Part shown: piece by piece, positions 10,720-24,000 of the stretch
Layout: each line of letters begins with the position of its first letter
Position numbering within the stretch: position 1 is the first letter of the stretch
Notes under the pieces: generated by a model
What the model was told of the DNA's origin: nothing
What the model saw: only the letters and a program-made list of their open reading frames with translations
The model's database searches: none
Position numbers and translations under genes: made by a program
Source of the DNA: Oxyruncus cristatus
Taxonomy: Eukaryota > Chordata > Aves > Passeriformes > Cotingidae
DNA length: 64,000 nt
Assembly: GCA_013399855.1 (NCBI GenBank)
Contig: VXAY01002369.1
Location: 573,704-637,703 of the forward strand
Direction: 5' to 3'

Positions 10720-11954
10720 CAAAACTTGAGCCTTTAGTAAATAAAGCAGTTCTAAGAATTTAAAATAAATGTATTAATTTATCTGCAGAAAAATCTTTAG
10801 TCACAAAACAAGATTAAAATAAAGAGATGGAAGAAATCTAGACCCTTAAATTCATACCAATAAAGCCACTTAGATATTTATTGGGCAAAAAATCTCACAA
10901 ATATATTTTCTTTCAAAATAGCAATAAAAATATTAATTTAATAAATTTGGTGCTTTTTTTTTTTATTAATGCTTTAGTAGCAGTCAGTTGGATTTATACA
11001 GCAAGTCTTTCCTTAGAGGCAAGGGCATTCTCAGAATAGTTTTCCTTCTTCTAATGAGTTGGGAATGAAAAAATTTCTTCTGCAATTTTTCTTTCTGTTT
11101 CTCTTCTCCTTTTTCAGATGTGTCTCAGTAGCCCTTCCTAAAGCTGATTTTCCCAAGACAGTTGTACTGAAGCACTGGTCATTTATAATTTCTAGCAGGA
11201 GAAGTATCATTACACTAGTGGATCAAGGACTCCTCACTAAGCATCCTAAAGCATGTGTAAGAACTGCTCAGATATGAGCATAAAACAACAACAAAAAAAC
11301 CCAAGCCTTTCCAAAGATACTTACTCAGCCCTGCTCAGCCCTGCACTGTTGCACTCCTTGTACAACTCCCACTCTGTTCATACAAAGAAGATACATCTAA
11401 TGCTACTACAGGAGATTACAGACAAGTCTGTAACATAGAGAAGATCACAGGTAGCCCCGGGCAGCTGTTGTAGAAAAGGACTTTGTGCCTCTCATGGCAA
11501 ACACTGGGTTTATCAGTGACTGATAAATAGGCATTGCAAACGTGGGCAGAAGTTTCACATTCTGGGATTAGATGAACTTGGAAAAATGTAGTTTGACCAG
11601 AAACCCTCCATCACATGCAATGTAATCTGTGTCAAGTGAATATAAATTCTGGACAGCTGAGATTTTGCGGCAAGCCACTTTTGGAGAAGCCACAATAATT
11701 CTGAATGGGAAGTAAAACGCCCATATTCAAATGGCAAATAAGATTAGCCAACACCTTAAATGGAGCAAATACTCTTTCTCACCCCACTTTTGATGCTAGA
11801 GTGCTAGAAACACCAGTGACTGCACGTAGGACCTTCATGTTTGCAGTGGAGGAAGACACTTTGTAAAAGTCTTTTTGGTGCAGTAGTCTGGCAGTGTGTG
11901 CCTTGGTTAATTGTCATATTAGTCCTTTAACAGAGGAGAACATATTATTCTTAC

Positions 11955-12067
11955 CCATGGCAGGGGTTGCCAGTGTTTGTCGGCCTACTAACTGGGCAGG
12001 TCCAAGTCCATCGAGGAAATCACTAAACTGACTGTCAGCGCCCAGCCGTACTCCAGGAAATATTAAG
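11955..12067 (-). CDS. RIMS1: RIMS1 exon: segment just before C2B
   Basis: This 113-base exon encodes LIFPGVRLGADSQFSDFLDG, then LGPAQLVGRQTLATPAMG. Its first base completes an asparagine codon from the exon at 17137 and its last base starts the glycine codon finished at 9605. Splice borders are TTTGTTTCAG and ATGG then GTAAGA. The block FSDFLDGLGPAQ and VGRQTLATP is highly conserved in RIM1 to RIM4 and leads directly into C2B. The minus-strand ORF that spans it reads through both splice sites and is not the real protein. Confidence 0.97.
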
Positions 12068-12654
12068 CTGAAACAAAATAAAAGCTGGTTAAGCATAAGA
12101 TCAGGATTAATTGCTATTTTCCTACAGTATTACCACAAAAGTACTACTGATACAAGGCAAGCAGCTCAGGATGCACAACCACAAATCATTCTGCACCATT
12201 GGGAATGAGTTGTTTCCCATGGACTCCAAAGCAGTGTAGTGAAATTCTGCATATGGACCCAAAATAGTCCATAAAACAGGTCTTGCTAAGCAGTTCTCCA
12301 GGAGCAATGAAGACTCTGCCAGGTGAATACACTGTGAGTGACCTTGTATGAGAAAACATGAAAGTTTCAAGAAATTTAATAGCCTGTCCTTCATTCTTGA
12401 ATGTTTGACTTACTTAGATCCAAACCCCACCTGCATCAGTTAGAGAAAACAGGAAAACCAGATGTATACACCAAATTAATCTGATTGTTGCAGCTGTTTA
12501 ATGAAGCAGTAAACCATCAGGTAGAACTAGTGGTGATTAGAGTTAAACCTCGTACCATTGCCCAACCAAAACATTCTGGTAGACAAATCTGGATCTAAAG
12601 TTGGTACCCACCCCTCTTTCAATATACAAACTGAACTGTAATACATAGACACAG

Positions 12655-12802
12655 AATATATGGAAACATTCAAGGCCAGGTTAGATGGGGCTTTAAGCAA
12701 CCTGGTACAGTTGAAGACATCCCTGCTGAGGGTGGGGGGGTTGGACTAGATCTTTACAGGTCACTTCCAACGCAAACTATGATATCCTATGATGCTATGA
12801 GA
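12655..12802 (+). mobile_element. CR1 LINE 3' fragment
   Basis: The sequence shows the typical CR1 3' end: a GGCCAGGTTAGATGGGGCTT block, then CATCCCTGC, GGGGTTGGACTAGAT, CTTTACAGGTCACTTCCAAC and the terminal CTATGATNCTATGA-type octamer copies. It is a short 5'-truncated copy in plus orientation, opposite to RIMS1. Confidence 0.9.
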
Positions 12803-13302
12803 TCTGCTTTTCCAAGCTACTTGCTTATATTCCAGAGGCTCCAGTTTATTTTTATTAGAGACAGAGCCTTCAAACAATAACAAAAGAAACAAATTAAAAA
12901 AAAAAAAAAGAGAGAGAGAAAGAATGATCCATGGTGGGAAGACTAATCTTTGACTTCCTCATCACGATTATGCGGAATAAAGGAACAGACTTTGAATCAA
13001 GTCTAGATAACATCTTACCCAGCAGGCCATCCACCACTCTCTATCTGCTTCTCCTTTAAAGGAAATTCCCTAACAGACTGCAATAAATAATAAAAAAACT
13101 TCCAAATAAAAACACATAGTGTGAAAAGTTTTGATTTCTTCACATCAGGCTCATGTGCTCCAGTCATTCAATTCACACTGAAAGCTTTTTACAAACCCAT
13201 AAGTCGCATAGAAAAAGCCTATTTCTCTCTTGAAGACTAACTGCTCTTGCTGTGCCTGCATAAACATATAGATTGTCTGTGACAAAAGTTGGCCAGAAAA
13301 TA

Positions 13303-13592
13303 TCATAGAATCATAGAAAATCCTGATTTGAAAGGGACCCACAAAGATCATCAAAGTTCAACTCCTGTCCCTGCACAGGACAGCCCCAAGAGTCACATCA
13401 CGCACCCAAGATTCACATCACGCACCCAAGATTATTGTCCAAATGCTTCTTGAACTCTGTCAGGGTTGGTGCTGTGACCACTTCCCTGGGGAGCCTGTTC
13501 CAATGCCCAAACACCCTCTGGGTGAAGAACCTTTTCTTAATGTCCAACCTAAATCTCCTCTGACACATTTTCATACCATTCCCTTGGCACAG
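13303..13592 (-). mobile_element. CR1 LINE 3' fragment with internal duplication
   Basis: The plus strand begins with ATCATAGAATCATAGAA, the reverse of the CR1 3' terminal octamers, followed by AAAGGGACCCACAAAGATCAT and later TTCCCTGGGGAGCCTGTTCC and CCTCTGGGTGAAGAACC. The element is therefore on the minus strand and 5'-truncated. It carries a 20 bp tandem duplication at 13393-13432. It resembles the 3' part of the CR1 at 41795-43058, so the two probably belong to related subfamilies. Confidence 0.9.
13393..13432. repeat. 20 bp tandem duplication inside CR1
   Basis: The unit at 13393-13412 is repeated exactly at 13413-13432. It lies inside the CR1 fragment, so it arose after or during insertion of that copy, or marks a subfamily. 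Confidence 0.95.
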
Positions 13593-13661
13593 TGTTTTTC
13601 ATTAGAAATCTCTGTTTTTCCAGAAAGTTTAGTTTTTAAAATATCTCTCTCTTTTTTTTTT

Positions 13662-13688
13662 NNNNNNNNNNNNNNNNNNNNNNNNNNN
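13662..13688. other. Assembly gap (27 N)
   Basis: A run of N follows a T homopolymer, which suggests sequencing or assembly failure at a poly-T tract. Its true length is unknown. Confidence 0.99.
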
Positions 13689-14776
13689 AAATAAGGTTTC
13701 TTTAGAGGGAGGAGGAAAAGAATCTCAAGGTCTCCTGTTCAACCGTCAGCCCATCACTTAGAGCATTCACTTAACCTTGAGATGCAGCTTCAAGCCCAGC
13801 CCTTCTGACAAGACACAATCTGCTTCTCACCCCAGTGTCATTATCCTTTCACTCTTGCTTCTGCTATGAAAAGTTTCTCGCTTGTTTCTTTGGCTTTTTT
13901 CCCCAAGAAGTGTTACATTTTGCCACACATTGACTAACATTGGAAATATTCACTTGAGACCACATGTCCAGCTATACATATAATAATGAAGGTTGAGAAG
14001 TACACACTCACCTTAATGTATATTAATTCTAGTTCATTAGATTACAGTTTAGGGACAAGCAAGTACCTGGGGTACCTATGGTAGGGATAGCTGAGATACA
14101 TATCTGATTGATCTTAGGAAATGCAGCATAAGGCATGTTACTGACAATAAATGATGAGATGTGATCCTGGAAATAAAGTCAGGGTCACACACAAAAGGAA
14201 GGGCAAGAAACCTGTGCAAACTTAAGCATAAGCACTTCCTAATTGTCATTGGTATCTGCCTACAGTAATGTCAAGAGTGAATTTCAGACAAAACACTACT
14301 CACGGAACCAAAGTCAAGATCTCGCTGATTTCGATGGGAATCTCACAAGTGAGAAAAAAATGTTGCAAACAGCTCCACTATTCTGAACACAAGCTGATTC
14401 AAAAGCTGATTCAATGTTCACACCAGACATAACATCCGACATTAAAGCTGACCCTTCTAATGTTAAAAAACAAGCCCAGAGCGGGGGAGAGGGAGATGAT
14501 TTTAGGATTCAGCTGGCACAGTGCCTGCACCCTGATTATGTAAGAGGAATATGTGGCTTCCCCTCCACTGAGATTGTGTCCAAATCACGTTCTACAAATA
14601 AGCCAGTGATACATCTGCGGGAAGCAATTAAACCGTAGAAACTTTTTATTGGTCATCTTTCTTACTATTTAACTTTCTTCTTTCACTGTGATCTAAACCC
14701 AGAGCTGCTATAAACTAACATTATTCTATAGAACTCATGCAAATTTGAAAGCAACTGAGGATTTGATACATAGCTA

Positions 14777-14860
14777 AATCACAGAATCATAGAAAAACAG
14801 AAGACTTCAGAGGGGTTTTCTAAGACAAAAAGTGCAGCACCCCACTGAACAGAGCCCTCT
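14777..14860 (-). mobile_element. Possible degraded CR1 3' end
   Basis: The plus strand has ATCACAGAATCATAGAAAAAC, like the start of a reversed CR1 3' end, and a later GCAGCACCCC. The rest is too diverged to be sure. Confidence 0.4.
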
Positions 14861-16052
14861 GGCATCCCTTTTGCCTATGGCATTGTGTATTGTTTAAGGA
14901 TTGTTTATCTACTCTCATTTCAGCAAGATATATTTAACTTTTTCACCTGACTTTTGCTGTCTGCCTCCTTTGGCCCATTCTTCCAGGCTTCCTTTCAGAG
15001 TCACCATTAGATATCAGTGGTGTTCTCACTTCACTGAACTCACCATTTCTTTAGTCTTGTGAGAGATTGGAATAGAGATGTGGAGGTCAGGGAGAACAAT
15101 CCTTAAGGCTAAGGTCAAGTACAAAGTGGGTTTGGAGTCATGAAATAAAGCTGAGGTATATTGGGAATCAGGAATCAACCAGAAGAACTGGTAACTCTAT
15201 CAAACCAAAACATACTGGAAAATTAGGGTGCCAAAAGAATGGACCGAGGAAGCAGGACAAACATGGTCAGATGTGAAGATAGCTATTGCATGAGAGATCT
15301 GCTAAGCAGAATTATCAGAGGCAGAGCGGATGCTAGTGCAGCAAGAGATGGGGAGCAGGCACAGGTGCTGAGGAGGCAGAAACAAGACATGAAATGCAGA
15401 TAGTGTGACTACCAACTTATGATAGCTTGAAGATGTGCCTAGTTCTAAAGGATAACTTTCAAACTAAGTCCCACTATGCACACCCAGCCTGCAATATGTC
15501 ACAATAAAAAGCAAGCACTCTGTTTACTTACCAGGCTTGCTCTCCTCACTGCCTTACTCAGAAGCTGATTCTGAAATCAATAGTTTAAGGCTCTGTCTTT
15601 CTGTCCTCCAGATGCCTGATGTGACCTCCAGATCCGGACCTTGGCTTTGCCAAATCTGCCCTAGCCTTGCCAAATCTGTTTACACACAACGGAGGTGGAA
15701 CAAAAGATTTAGCTATTCCCCTAAAAATTTCCTCACCCTTAGTGCTGGGCTCCCACTTCTGCTCTCCACTGCTAATCAGGCGCCCACAGCTCCTCCTTAG
15801 CAGGGTCCACTTTATTGGGCCCTTTGTCACCAAGGTAAGAGACTGATGCCTTACAGACTGACACTCCAGCACAGAGAGACAAAGGAGGATGGCAGAATGG
15901 AGTGTTGAAAGGGTAAAAGTAATGCCCTATCAAGGAATCATAATGGCAAAAACTGATCCCTCATTCTTCACTTGATCCTTATCTGATTTGGTTTTGAATT
16001 ATTCATGATGGAGCTTGTTTTTCTTACATGGCTCTTAAAATTCTTAGCATTA

Positions 16053-16240
16053 TCACAGAATCACAGAATGGTTAGGGTTGGAATGGATCTTAAAAAACCA
16101 TCTAGTTTTGATGCCCCGGCAATGCTCAAGGACGTCTTTCACTAGATCAGGTGACTCAAAGCCCCATCCAACCTGGCAGTGAATACTTCCAATGATGAGC
16201 CAATCCACAACTTCTCTAGGCAACTTGTTGCAGTGTTGTA
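16053..16240 (-). mobile_element. CR1 LINE 3' fragment
   Basis: It begins TCACAGAATCACAGAATGGT, followed by TAGGGTTGGAATGGATCTTA and TTGATGCCCC, a typical reversed CR1 3' end, and fades after CTAGGCAACTTGTTGCAGTG. It is a 5'-truncated copy in the same orientation as RIMS1. The 117-codon minus-strand ORF across it is not a real gene. Confidence 0.88.
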
Positions 16241-17136
16241 AAAAACTTAGCATGGTCAAGATCTGATGATGGATGCACCTTTCCACAGGTGCTTGCCACC
16301 ACCACAGCAGCCTTGGGTCTTTGTGCCTCATACAGTGTGCAGCAGCAATTGTGGTAACACAGTAAGCATACAAAAAGATAAAGCCAAAGAAGTCCAAATC
16401 TCTCATTTTGTTTCCAGGTCTATAGGGTGTATTTGCTTACCCCCATTTTCCCTTTTTGTGAGGAGACAGCTCCTAAGAATTCCCTAGTGACCACTGTGCA
16501 TTGGCACACACAGTAAAGTCCCAAGGAGAACTGTGAGGAGGCTGGAGTATTCATGCACTCTTTCATGTCAGAACTGCCTTTGTTCTCCTTTCCTACATAT
16601 TGAGTTGTTTTGCAGTGAATGAAAACAGCTGCCCCATTCCCCATAGCTGTCTGCCTGACTTAGCTGATGGGGCAGCTGGACTTCGGGTTTACAACTCTCA
16701 ATAAGAGACTGGGACCAACTCCAAACTAAACTTTCTTTGTATATAGTATTACCGAACACAGTTTCATATCACAGGGATTCACACATGATGTCTGAAGTTT
16801 AACTCTGAGGTAATCCAAACATAACTTATAGAAAAAGACCCCTATGTTTTGCTTCCAATAATGCAGTCTGAATTCAGTTGCCTTTTGATGAACAAAATGC
16901 CTCACTGGAAGACAGGGAAAATAAGAGTTCTTAAGAAGTCCTCCCTTGATTTCAATTTCCAAGAAATTTATGTTATATGCCTAAAATAGTGCAATTTTTC
17001 AAATGTTTCAAGATGAAGAACCTGTACACAGAGCCATCCCCTTCAGCTAGAGCTTGGGACATCCCAAGTAACTTGGGAAAGAAATGTGTCCTTCATTAGA
17101 AACTTCTACATTACTGATATTTTTAATGCCACTTAC

Positions 17137-17278
17137 TTGCCCTCAGAGCTATAACTATTTATGCTGCCATCAGTGGATTCCCGACTTGGCTGTCGAACCA
17201 TACGACTTCTCATCTCTGCTGCCATTCCTGTTTCTGTGCTTCTCTGTATTGTGCTCTTTAGCTTCTTGCTGCCACCCT
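17137..17278 (-). CDS. RIMS1: RIMS1 exon: linker before C2B
   Basis: This 142-base exon begins with two bases that complete a glutamate codon and encodes GGSKKLKSTIQRSTETGM, AAEMRSRMVRQPSRES and TDGSINSYSSEG, ending with AA that becomes asparagine with the next exon. The acceptor is CTGCTTTCAG and the donor AA then GTAAGT. The segment is basic and serine-rich, a flexible linker shared by RIM1 and RIM2 and by the short gamma forms. MVRQPSRES supports RIM1. It is separated by 28.4 kb from the preceding exon. Serines in RQPSRES fit basophilic kinase patterns, but no phosphorylation can be claimed from sequence. Confidence 0.96.
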
Positions 17279-17880
17279 CTGAAAGCAGAGAAATAGAAGC
17301 AACAGTTAGAATGACAACTTAGGGCAAAGCCTTTCCTTGCAGTTTCCCCCCACCAACAGTGACCTGACTTGATCATTACTATTTAATAACATAAAAAGAC
17401 TATTCTGATTAAAAAAGCAATCTCTCTTCCTTGGTTGCAATCTGCAAATGCCTTCTCTTTGAAAGAGCTGCAACCTGAAGATCTTCATTAGGGCAAACTG
17501 TTAGAAACTAGATGTCTTGTTAATAACATTTGCACAGTTGAAATGCAGACAGTTCTGGTAGTGTCTGCTAACCACATACTTAGTAATGTGCTTCTAGACA
17601 CCTTGTTAGTTAGGGTGGGTGACTGCAAAAGAAGTCACAATTCTCACAGAAAAAAAAGACAGAAAAAATCCTTCATGCATTCCACAGAAAAATGTTAAGT
17701 ACTAAGATACTTAGTATCAAAGATATAATAATGTGTTTTGACTTGGCAAAATCTTACTTTTCACCACAATACATCTTCAAAGTAAACAGTAAACTTTATA
17801 GAACTTATGATTTCAGTACTTCCCAAGCAGAAATAACTCTTGGAGAATTTGTCTGGGAGACCAAAGACAAGTTAAAGACG

Positions 17881-18040
17881 GATGGGACCACATGTGGATC
17901 ATCTGGTCCAACATGCCTGCTCAAGCAGGGCCTTCTTAGAGCACATGGCACAGGGCTGCCTCCAGACAGTTCTTGAATATCTCCAGTGAGGGAGACTCCA
18001 CAACCCCTCTGGGCAGTCAATCTAAGCTTGCAACTGATCA
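17881..18040 (-). mobile_element. CR1 LINE fragment
   Basis: The plus strand has GGATCATCTGGTCCAACATG, CTGCTCAAGCAGGGCC, then CTTGAATATCTCCAGTGAGG and GACTCCACAACCCCTCTGGG, characteristic of reversed CR1 near its 3' end. The terminal octamers are missing or diverged. It may extend in decayed form to about 18190. Confidence 0.85.
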
Positions 18041-21000
18041 CTAGAATGAAATGTAAATCCTGGGGAATTTCCATTTGGAAAAGCTTATACCCCACATTCT
18101 TTAAAATGCAATTTGATTTCCACCTGGAAGGTTTCATATTTCCTTTGAGTGAGAGAGCTTCCAGTCCTATGGGTCCTTTTCAGATTATGGCTGATCTACA
18201 ATGAATTCTGATGTTGTATGGCAGAAATTATTCTTCTAGATGACGATAGTGTTCTGAACAATTTTTAACTAAATTACTTTCAGTGTCTTGTCTTCAAACT
18301 TAGTATCCTGGTTTTTTTTCACTTAGTTCAAAATGCCTACTCAAAATTCAATGGGTACCATTACTTTCTCTCAGAAAGTAGTAAATTTGACAAAGTTCCA
18401 TGTAAGTAAAAGCAAAAACATTCTTCTGCCTTTGCCTCTTCATTTTGGTGCTCCTTCATTTGCTCTTTACAAAGTTTGTACTTCCTTTTCATCATCCACT
18501 CAGGGGAATATCTGAAAAAGCGAATGTTTCTTCCATCTCCATCTGCTGTGGAGTCTGAATTGCTCTTAAAAGTTTTTCACCTTCCTCTTTAACTTGGACA
18601 TTGTTGATGTTTGAAACTGAAAGATCTTGACCTTCCATCACACAAAACTCAAGTCTTTGGTAGCACCCACACAGTCTGCCCATTGCTCAGAGTGTTTAAA
18701 CATGCTATGGAGAAGAGCTGGCCCTTGCTCTTTGGCTCTGCAGAGCTGGTGGAGGGCCAGGAGAAATCACACCATGCAGCTACCAGAGTAACCTCTTTGG
18801 AGCTAGCAGAGAAATAGAAAACATGGCCAAAGCAAAAAGGAAAGTTTGTATATTGGGCTCAGAGGGGACATGACCACAGTGAAAGAGGCCATGGTTTCAC
18901 TCTTAAGCTTTCTGGACAAGGGTTGTTTATCTACGGCCACCCAGAAACAGAGAAACAAATGCCTCTGAGTGGAAGAGATCAGCTACTTCCACAGATCCTT
19001 TACTTCCTTCTGTGGTCGACAGCTCTGAGGTTTTCCTGTGGATGACCACCACAACTCATCCAAATTCCCAGTCCTTGGTTAGCGGAAAAGACATTATTCA
19101 GTGCTGCTGAATGGGATGGAGAGTAGGGTAGGCAAGGTACAACAGGCAGACCAGGCTCCACTCTTACACAGTGCATGTGTGGAAGGTATTTGCTGGACCT
19201 TCAGTGACTCCATATGTAGAAAACCAAATGCTACATTTTGTCCTGAACAGAGAGTATGTTCAGCATACCAACACTGACAGGTAGTCTGAGCACCAAAAAT
19301 TAGTCAAAAGGCAGCCTAGAAAGTATAACCCACACACAGCATTATAATCCAAAGTAGGATTCACACTTTCTGTAGGCATGCATTTGCCCACCCATATTGT
19401 TTTTTCTCTCTTTCTGTCTTGCCAAGATCTGTCTGAGTGTGTCTCTGTTTCCACCTGCTCCTACAAAGTGTGTGAGATTACGTGGTTTACCCCTATCTTC
19501 TTTTCCAGAGCCAGCCAGATCAGGCAGCATAACCGGAAGGATTTCATATGGTAGAGCCTGAAATGTGTTCAGCTGGTTAAGGTTGCCTGTGAGTATTCGG
19601 TGCTCAGGAAAGGGAAATTATGAGATTCTAGAGTTAGCTACAAGACCAGCATGGCACAAATTGGTAAAGAGATGTTGTTCTGGACCACCTGGAAAACATG
19701 GTGGGTGCTGAAACTTAGGGCTTAGAGCCAGGCTTTTGGGACAACATAATGAACATCATCATAAAAATAATCACTATACAAAATATCCATTGATTAAATT
19801 CAAAAAACTAATATTTTAGCTTTGAGCCACCGTAGAGATTTAAAATCGCAAGCGGATTTTTTTTTTTTTTTTAAAGAGTAATATTAAATCGTCATGGATA
19901 ACATCAGTATTGCTGCTTGAACACACTTCTTTGCTCCACAGATTTTGAATGCACAGGCCATGAAGTAGGAATCCTTGTGCATGGCCATAAGGAAGTTCAA
20001 AACCTTGTCTCACTGTGCTGCAAATAACAGATTGTCTTTTTCCAAATACTTTTCATGTCACTGCTCTCTGTCTTACAGCACCGGTTCCACTTCTTTTTAT
20101 TTTCTCATCAACATTTTTCCTCAGACCGAAGATTAAAAAGCATTCTTTTGTCTCCTCTTATAATTGCTACTAATACCCACAGTGTTTCCTGGGAAAACTA
20201 GAGTCCTCCTATATATTTAATTTTAGAATCTCAGTCTTAATATTCTGCACTACAATCAGAAATATAAAAGTAACCCACCAGAATGATAAACTACAACAAC
20301 AAGTTTATGGCATAGAGGGAATTGCTTTTGCCCATGGCTAAGAACCAAAATACACGTTGCACAGGTTTGGGAAGTTTTATGCATCTCTTTTCTTTTCCAT
20401 CCACTTATATCACAAAAACTAAAGAGCCAGTTTATCTTGTTAGTGTAATCCTGCAAACTTCTCAGTAAAATCTAAAGAAGGGAGGAAGGGAGGTGCTTAG
20501 CACACTGCTGCTATTTCTAAAGGCACCCCAGTAACATGAACTCACTCTGGAGTACAACTTCCAGTCCTGCCTTGACTGCACAATGAAATACAGGATCCAA
20601 ACAACTACCAGTGTTTCTCCTGATATTGATAATACATTTTTAAATACGTTTTTTCCTTTTCATCTTGCATTACTTTTAATCTAACAGTTCTCCATATATC
20701 TTCAGAATGCTGTCTTTATACGAACAACAGAGGTTCATAAAATATTCAAGTTCAATATCTATGCTATGAATATATTGAGAAGATTTTTCTGCTCATCTGG
20801 ATATCTATTGGAGAAGGCTTGATCCTGCTCCCAATTTTTGTTAGTTTGATATGTACAATTAAATTTTACAATATGTTACAGTTATTTGCTTGCACTGTGT
20901 AAAGTACACTGTATTCATTGTGCAGACTGAAGATAAGCAGTCTCTACACTGAATACCATTCAGAGGTAAAATTTACTCCAACATGGTCTGTATGCTTCTG

Positions 21001-24000
21001 TCTGCCGTGTCAGTTGTGTAAGGCTTTCTGCATGCAGGAATGCAGATTGATGTGCATATATTACATGGAAACACCTTGCTTAACGGGTATAAGCCAGAGA
21101 AAAACTATTACAGAGCAAATGTGATGAACATTTTTGCAGATTTAATAATTGATGACAAAGGACCATAAAGCAGCCACCTGCAGCTACAAAATATACAGCC
21201 CGTAAGCATTTTATAATATATCAATAGGCTTGTGGTAGCACTCCTGCTACACTGATGAGCGTGTGCAATGTGCTATTTCCCTCTACTTATTATACATGTA
21301 GCCTATAGTGATTCCTTTTTGGTCTGATAAGAAACTAGTTCCCGACTTTGGTTTTCCTAGACAAAATTAACTTAACAGACCAAGCAGAGCAAAAGCAAAT
21401 AACGCACTATCTTACATTTGCACTTACAATGCAATTGATGTGTCCTCAATTTCTGTACTTCCTAACTACTTTCAGGTATAGCAGCCAGGAACTATTGATA
21501 ACAGAATTATATTATTGAGAAAGAGTCAATGATAGTATCTAGAGATATAAGGTGTCCTGCTAGAGATACCTCAAGGCTAGCTTTACATCTCTAAGGCATC
21601 CAATTCAGAGGGGACAATGCCAGAACATTCCTCCCTCCCAGCCTTAGCAAAGCCATGACTGCACATGGCATCACTGTTTGCCTGGCTTTTCCTTTGTGCT
21701 TCATGTGGTGCCTGGAGTCAGCTATTACATTTTGCTCATTTCAGCATAGGAAGTCCGAAATATCAGGAGGGGCTGCTGGAGTGAAGCTTTCATGCAAGGT
21801 GCCAAGGTGCATATTACATGCCATTGGTCAAGCCTAGGGGACAAGAATATAAGAATACAAGAATATGCAAGGACATGAGCTTGGCAACGTAGTCAATAGG
21901 ACAGTGTTAAAGACTGCTGTAGGGCAGAAGAAAATGCTGACATGACCCTCTGTGTACTGCCTACAGGGAAAGGTGCCTTACATGAGCATTGCCCAGAATC
22001 ATACCTGGGTGCAACTAGTTGGCTAGCACCAAAAACAAAGAAGCAATTTTACACACATGCAGCACCTGGGTAAGTGATACGGAAAATTCATGATCATTTC
22101 AAGTGAACACACCAGGGAACAAAGCATATACCACTACTAAATCCACAGTGAAAGGGATCATAAGAAGAGTGATAATACTCAATATCATTGCATGACCCAA
22201 GGGCAAATTATTCATGGTATCAAGTATGCTCATGCATCCAAAGAAAGCCAAAAAGCTTTGAGCCAGCTCTGACTGAAATCTGGTAGGATGGTGACCATAC
22301 GGTTGGTTTGCACACTGACTGTGTGAGACACCAACAAGGTTATGCCAGCTGCAATAGTAAGGGTCAACCTCAATTCAAAGAACTATAAAAAGAAAAGCCA
22401 AGGGGAACATTTTCTTCTGGTCCTTTCTGATGTGTTAGTGATTTTTACAACCTGAAATGCTTGGAGACCTGCTGAGTTGGAAGTTCTGCAGCATCCCTCT
22501 CACTTTGCATGTAGCGCTTTTAAACAACAACAAAATACATTTACAAATATATTTACATATATTTGACAAAGTGCCCCTTGGCTTATAATCCATAAACAGA
22601 GGGGAAAAAAAAAGAAGAAACGGTTCAAAGAGCATTTTCTTTTTTGTATATGTGTACATCTTTAATATGAACTCAGCAGCAGACTGATCTCTAAGGCTGA
22701 AACTACACAGTGACTATGGACAGAGATAAATAGTAAAAAATACGACATTTAAATAAAAATGTTTCTAGACTTTATATTCTGCAATACTCCTCTGTATTTT
22801 CCATTTTATGTATTGTGGTATACTCTCCTGAATAAAATGGTGTTCATAAAAAGACATGTGGAATATTGCAGTAATGGTCTTGTAAATGTTTCTTCCAACT
22901 ATAACACAACATATTCAAAGAATGGAGAATGCTGTTTATATTCTGTGGTGTTAGATCTTGAGGTTTAAAATCCATACATAAACTATCATGTACTTCTTCC
23001 CATTTCTATTTATTAAAACAAATCCAAACCAACATTTTTACTAATATAAATAACAAAACCTTCTAAAAAGAATATTCACCTTTTCAGCTGGGATAATTTA
23101 TCGAAAAGAAATTTTATCAGAATTTTGGAAAAAAATATCTCACAACTATATTTATAAGTACCTACTCATCTGGCAAACAACTTTCATTCCCAATAAATAT
23201 TTTCAGAAAATAGCAAAAATTGATAATGCAATTAGGCCATTAATACACACAATATTTCTTTCTGATATACATAGAGCAAAGGAACAAAAACCACCAATCC
23301 TAACAAAAGGAGGTTTCAGTGAAGTGCTATTAATGGTTGTATTAATGATTTGATGGCATTTTAACCAGCGTACTGCAGAATCTCAGCTTTTGAATGTATT
23401 TTTCACTGAAAAGCAAACTTGCAGACTCAGACTCTTAACAGTTTTAGATTTCAAAGGAAAGTAATTTTACTTAACCAACAGCTCCTAGTGGCTTGCATGA
23501 AGCTAAAGCAGCACTTTGAGAACAAATGACAGGAATATGTACATGCTCAAAACAAAAGTAAAAAGAACTGGAAAATTAGGCCATTGTTTACTACCTGACA
23601 ATGACCTCAAAGCATTGAGCAACTGCTTTTAGAAATCATATCTTCCATAAAAAAGATGGTCTTAGACATATTTCATGAAAAAATCCCAAACAAAGACACA
23701 AAAACACCCCCCAAAAAGTAAAAACAAGCATGTGTTTTTATACGTTTATACCGATACTTATGATTTTTTCATGTCAGGGAAGAAAACCTGTGTCTAACTA
23801 GGACACAAGTATTTTAAGGAAAAAGAAGGGTACCTGGTCAGAAAAAGATCAGTTATGGCTTCTGAAATTACTTTTTAAAGATTAATAGTTTTGTTCACAT
23901 ACATGCAATGAAGAGAAAAGAGCCACTGTGTCAGCCAAAATGAGGCAATCAAAGATGATATATAGCAATGATTTTTTACTGCTGGGATTGTGCTAAGCGC

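Larger units (their letters stand above)
9606..11954 (-). other. RIMS1: RIMS1 intron (2.3 kb)
   Basis: The intron runs from donor GTAAGA at 11954-11949 to acceptor CCTCTCAG ending at 9606. It contains a three-copy 9 bp tandem repeat at 10435-10461, a 12-base G run at 10708-10719 and AT-rich DNA around 10740-10980. I see no extra exon and no recognisable transposon. Confidence 0.85.
12068..17136 (-). other. RIMS1: RIMS1 intron (5.1 kb)
   Basis: The intron runs from donor GTAAGT at 17136-17131 to acceptor TTTGTTTCAG ending at 12068. It holds CR1 fragments at 12655-12802 (plus), 13303-13592 (minus) and 16053-16240 (minus), a possible fragment at 14777-14860, an A-rich AG-rich simple sequence at about 12894-12923, and a run of N at 13662-13688. 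The remainder, including 15000-15900, is unrecognised sequence of moderate GC with ORFs that show no domain. Confidence 0.85.

Noticed and set aside
16053..16406. 117-codon minus-strand ORF
   Set aside because: It starts in unrecognised intron and ends in a CR1 fragment.
18492..18683. 63-codon minus-strand ORF with an acidic, exon-like composition
   Set aside because: It matches no RIM segment I know and has no clear splice borders.
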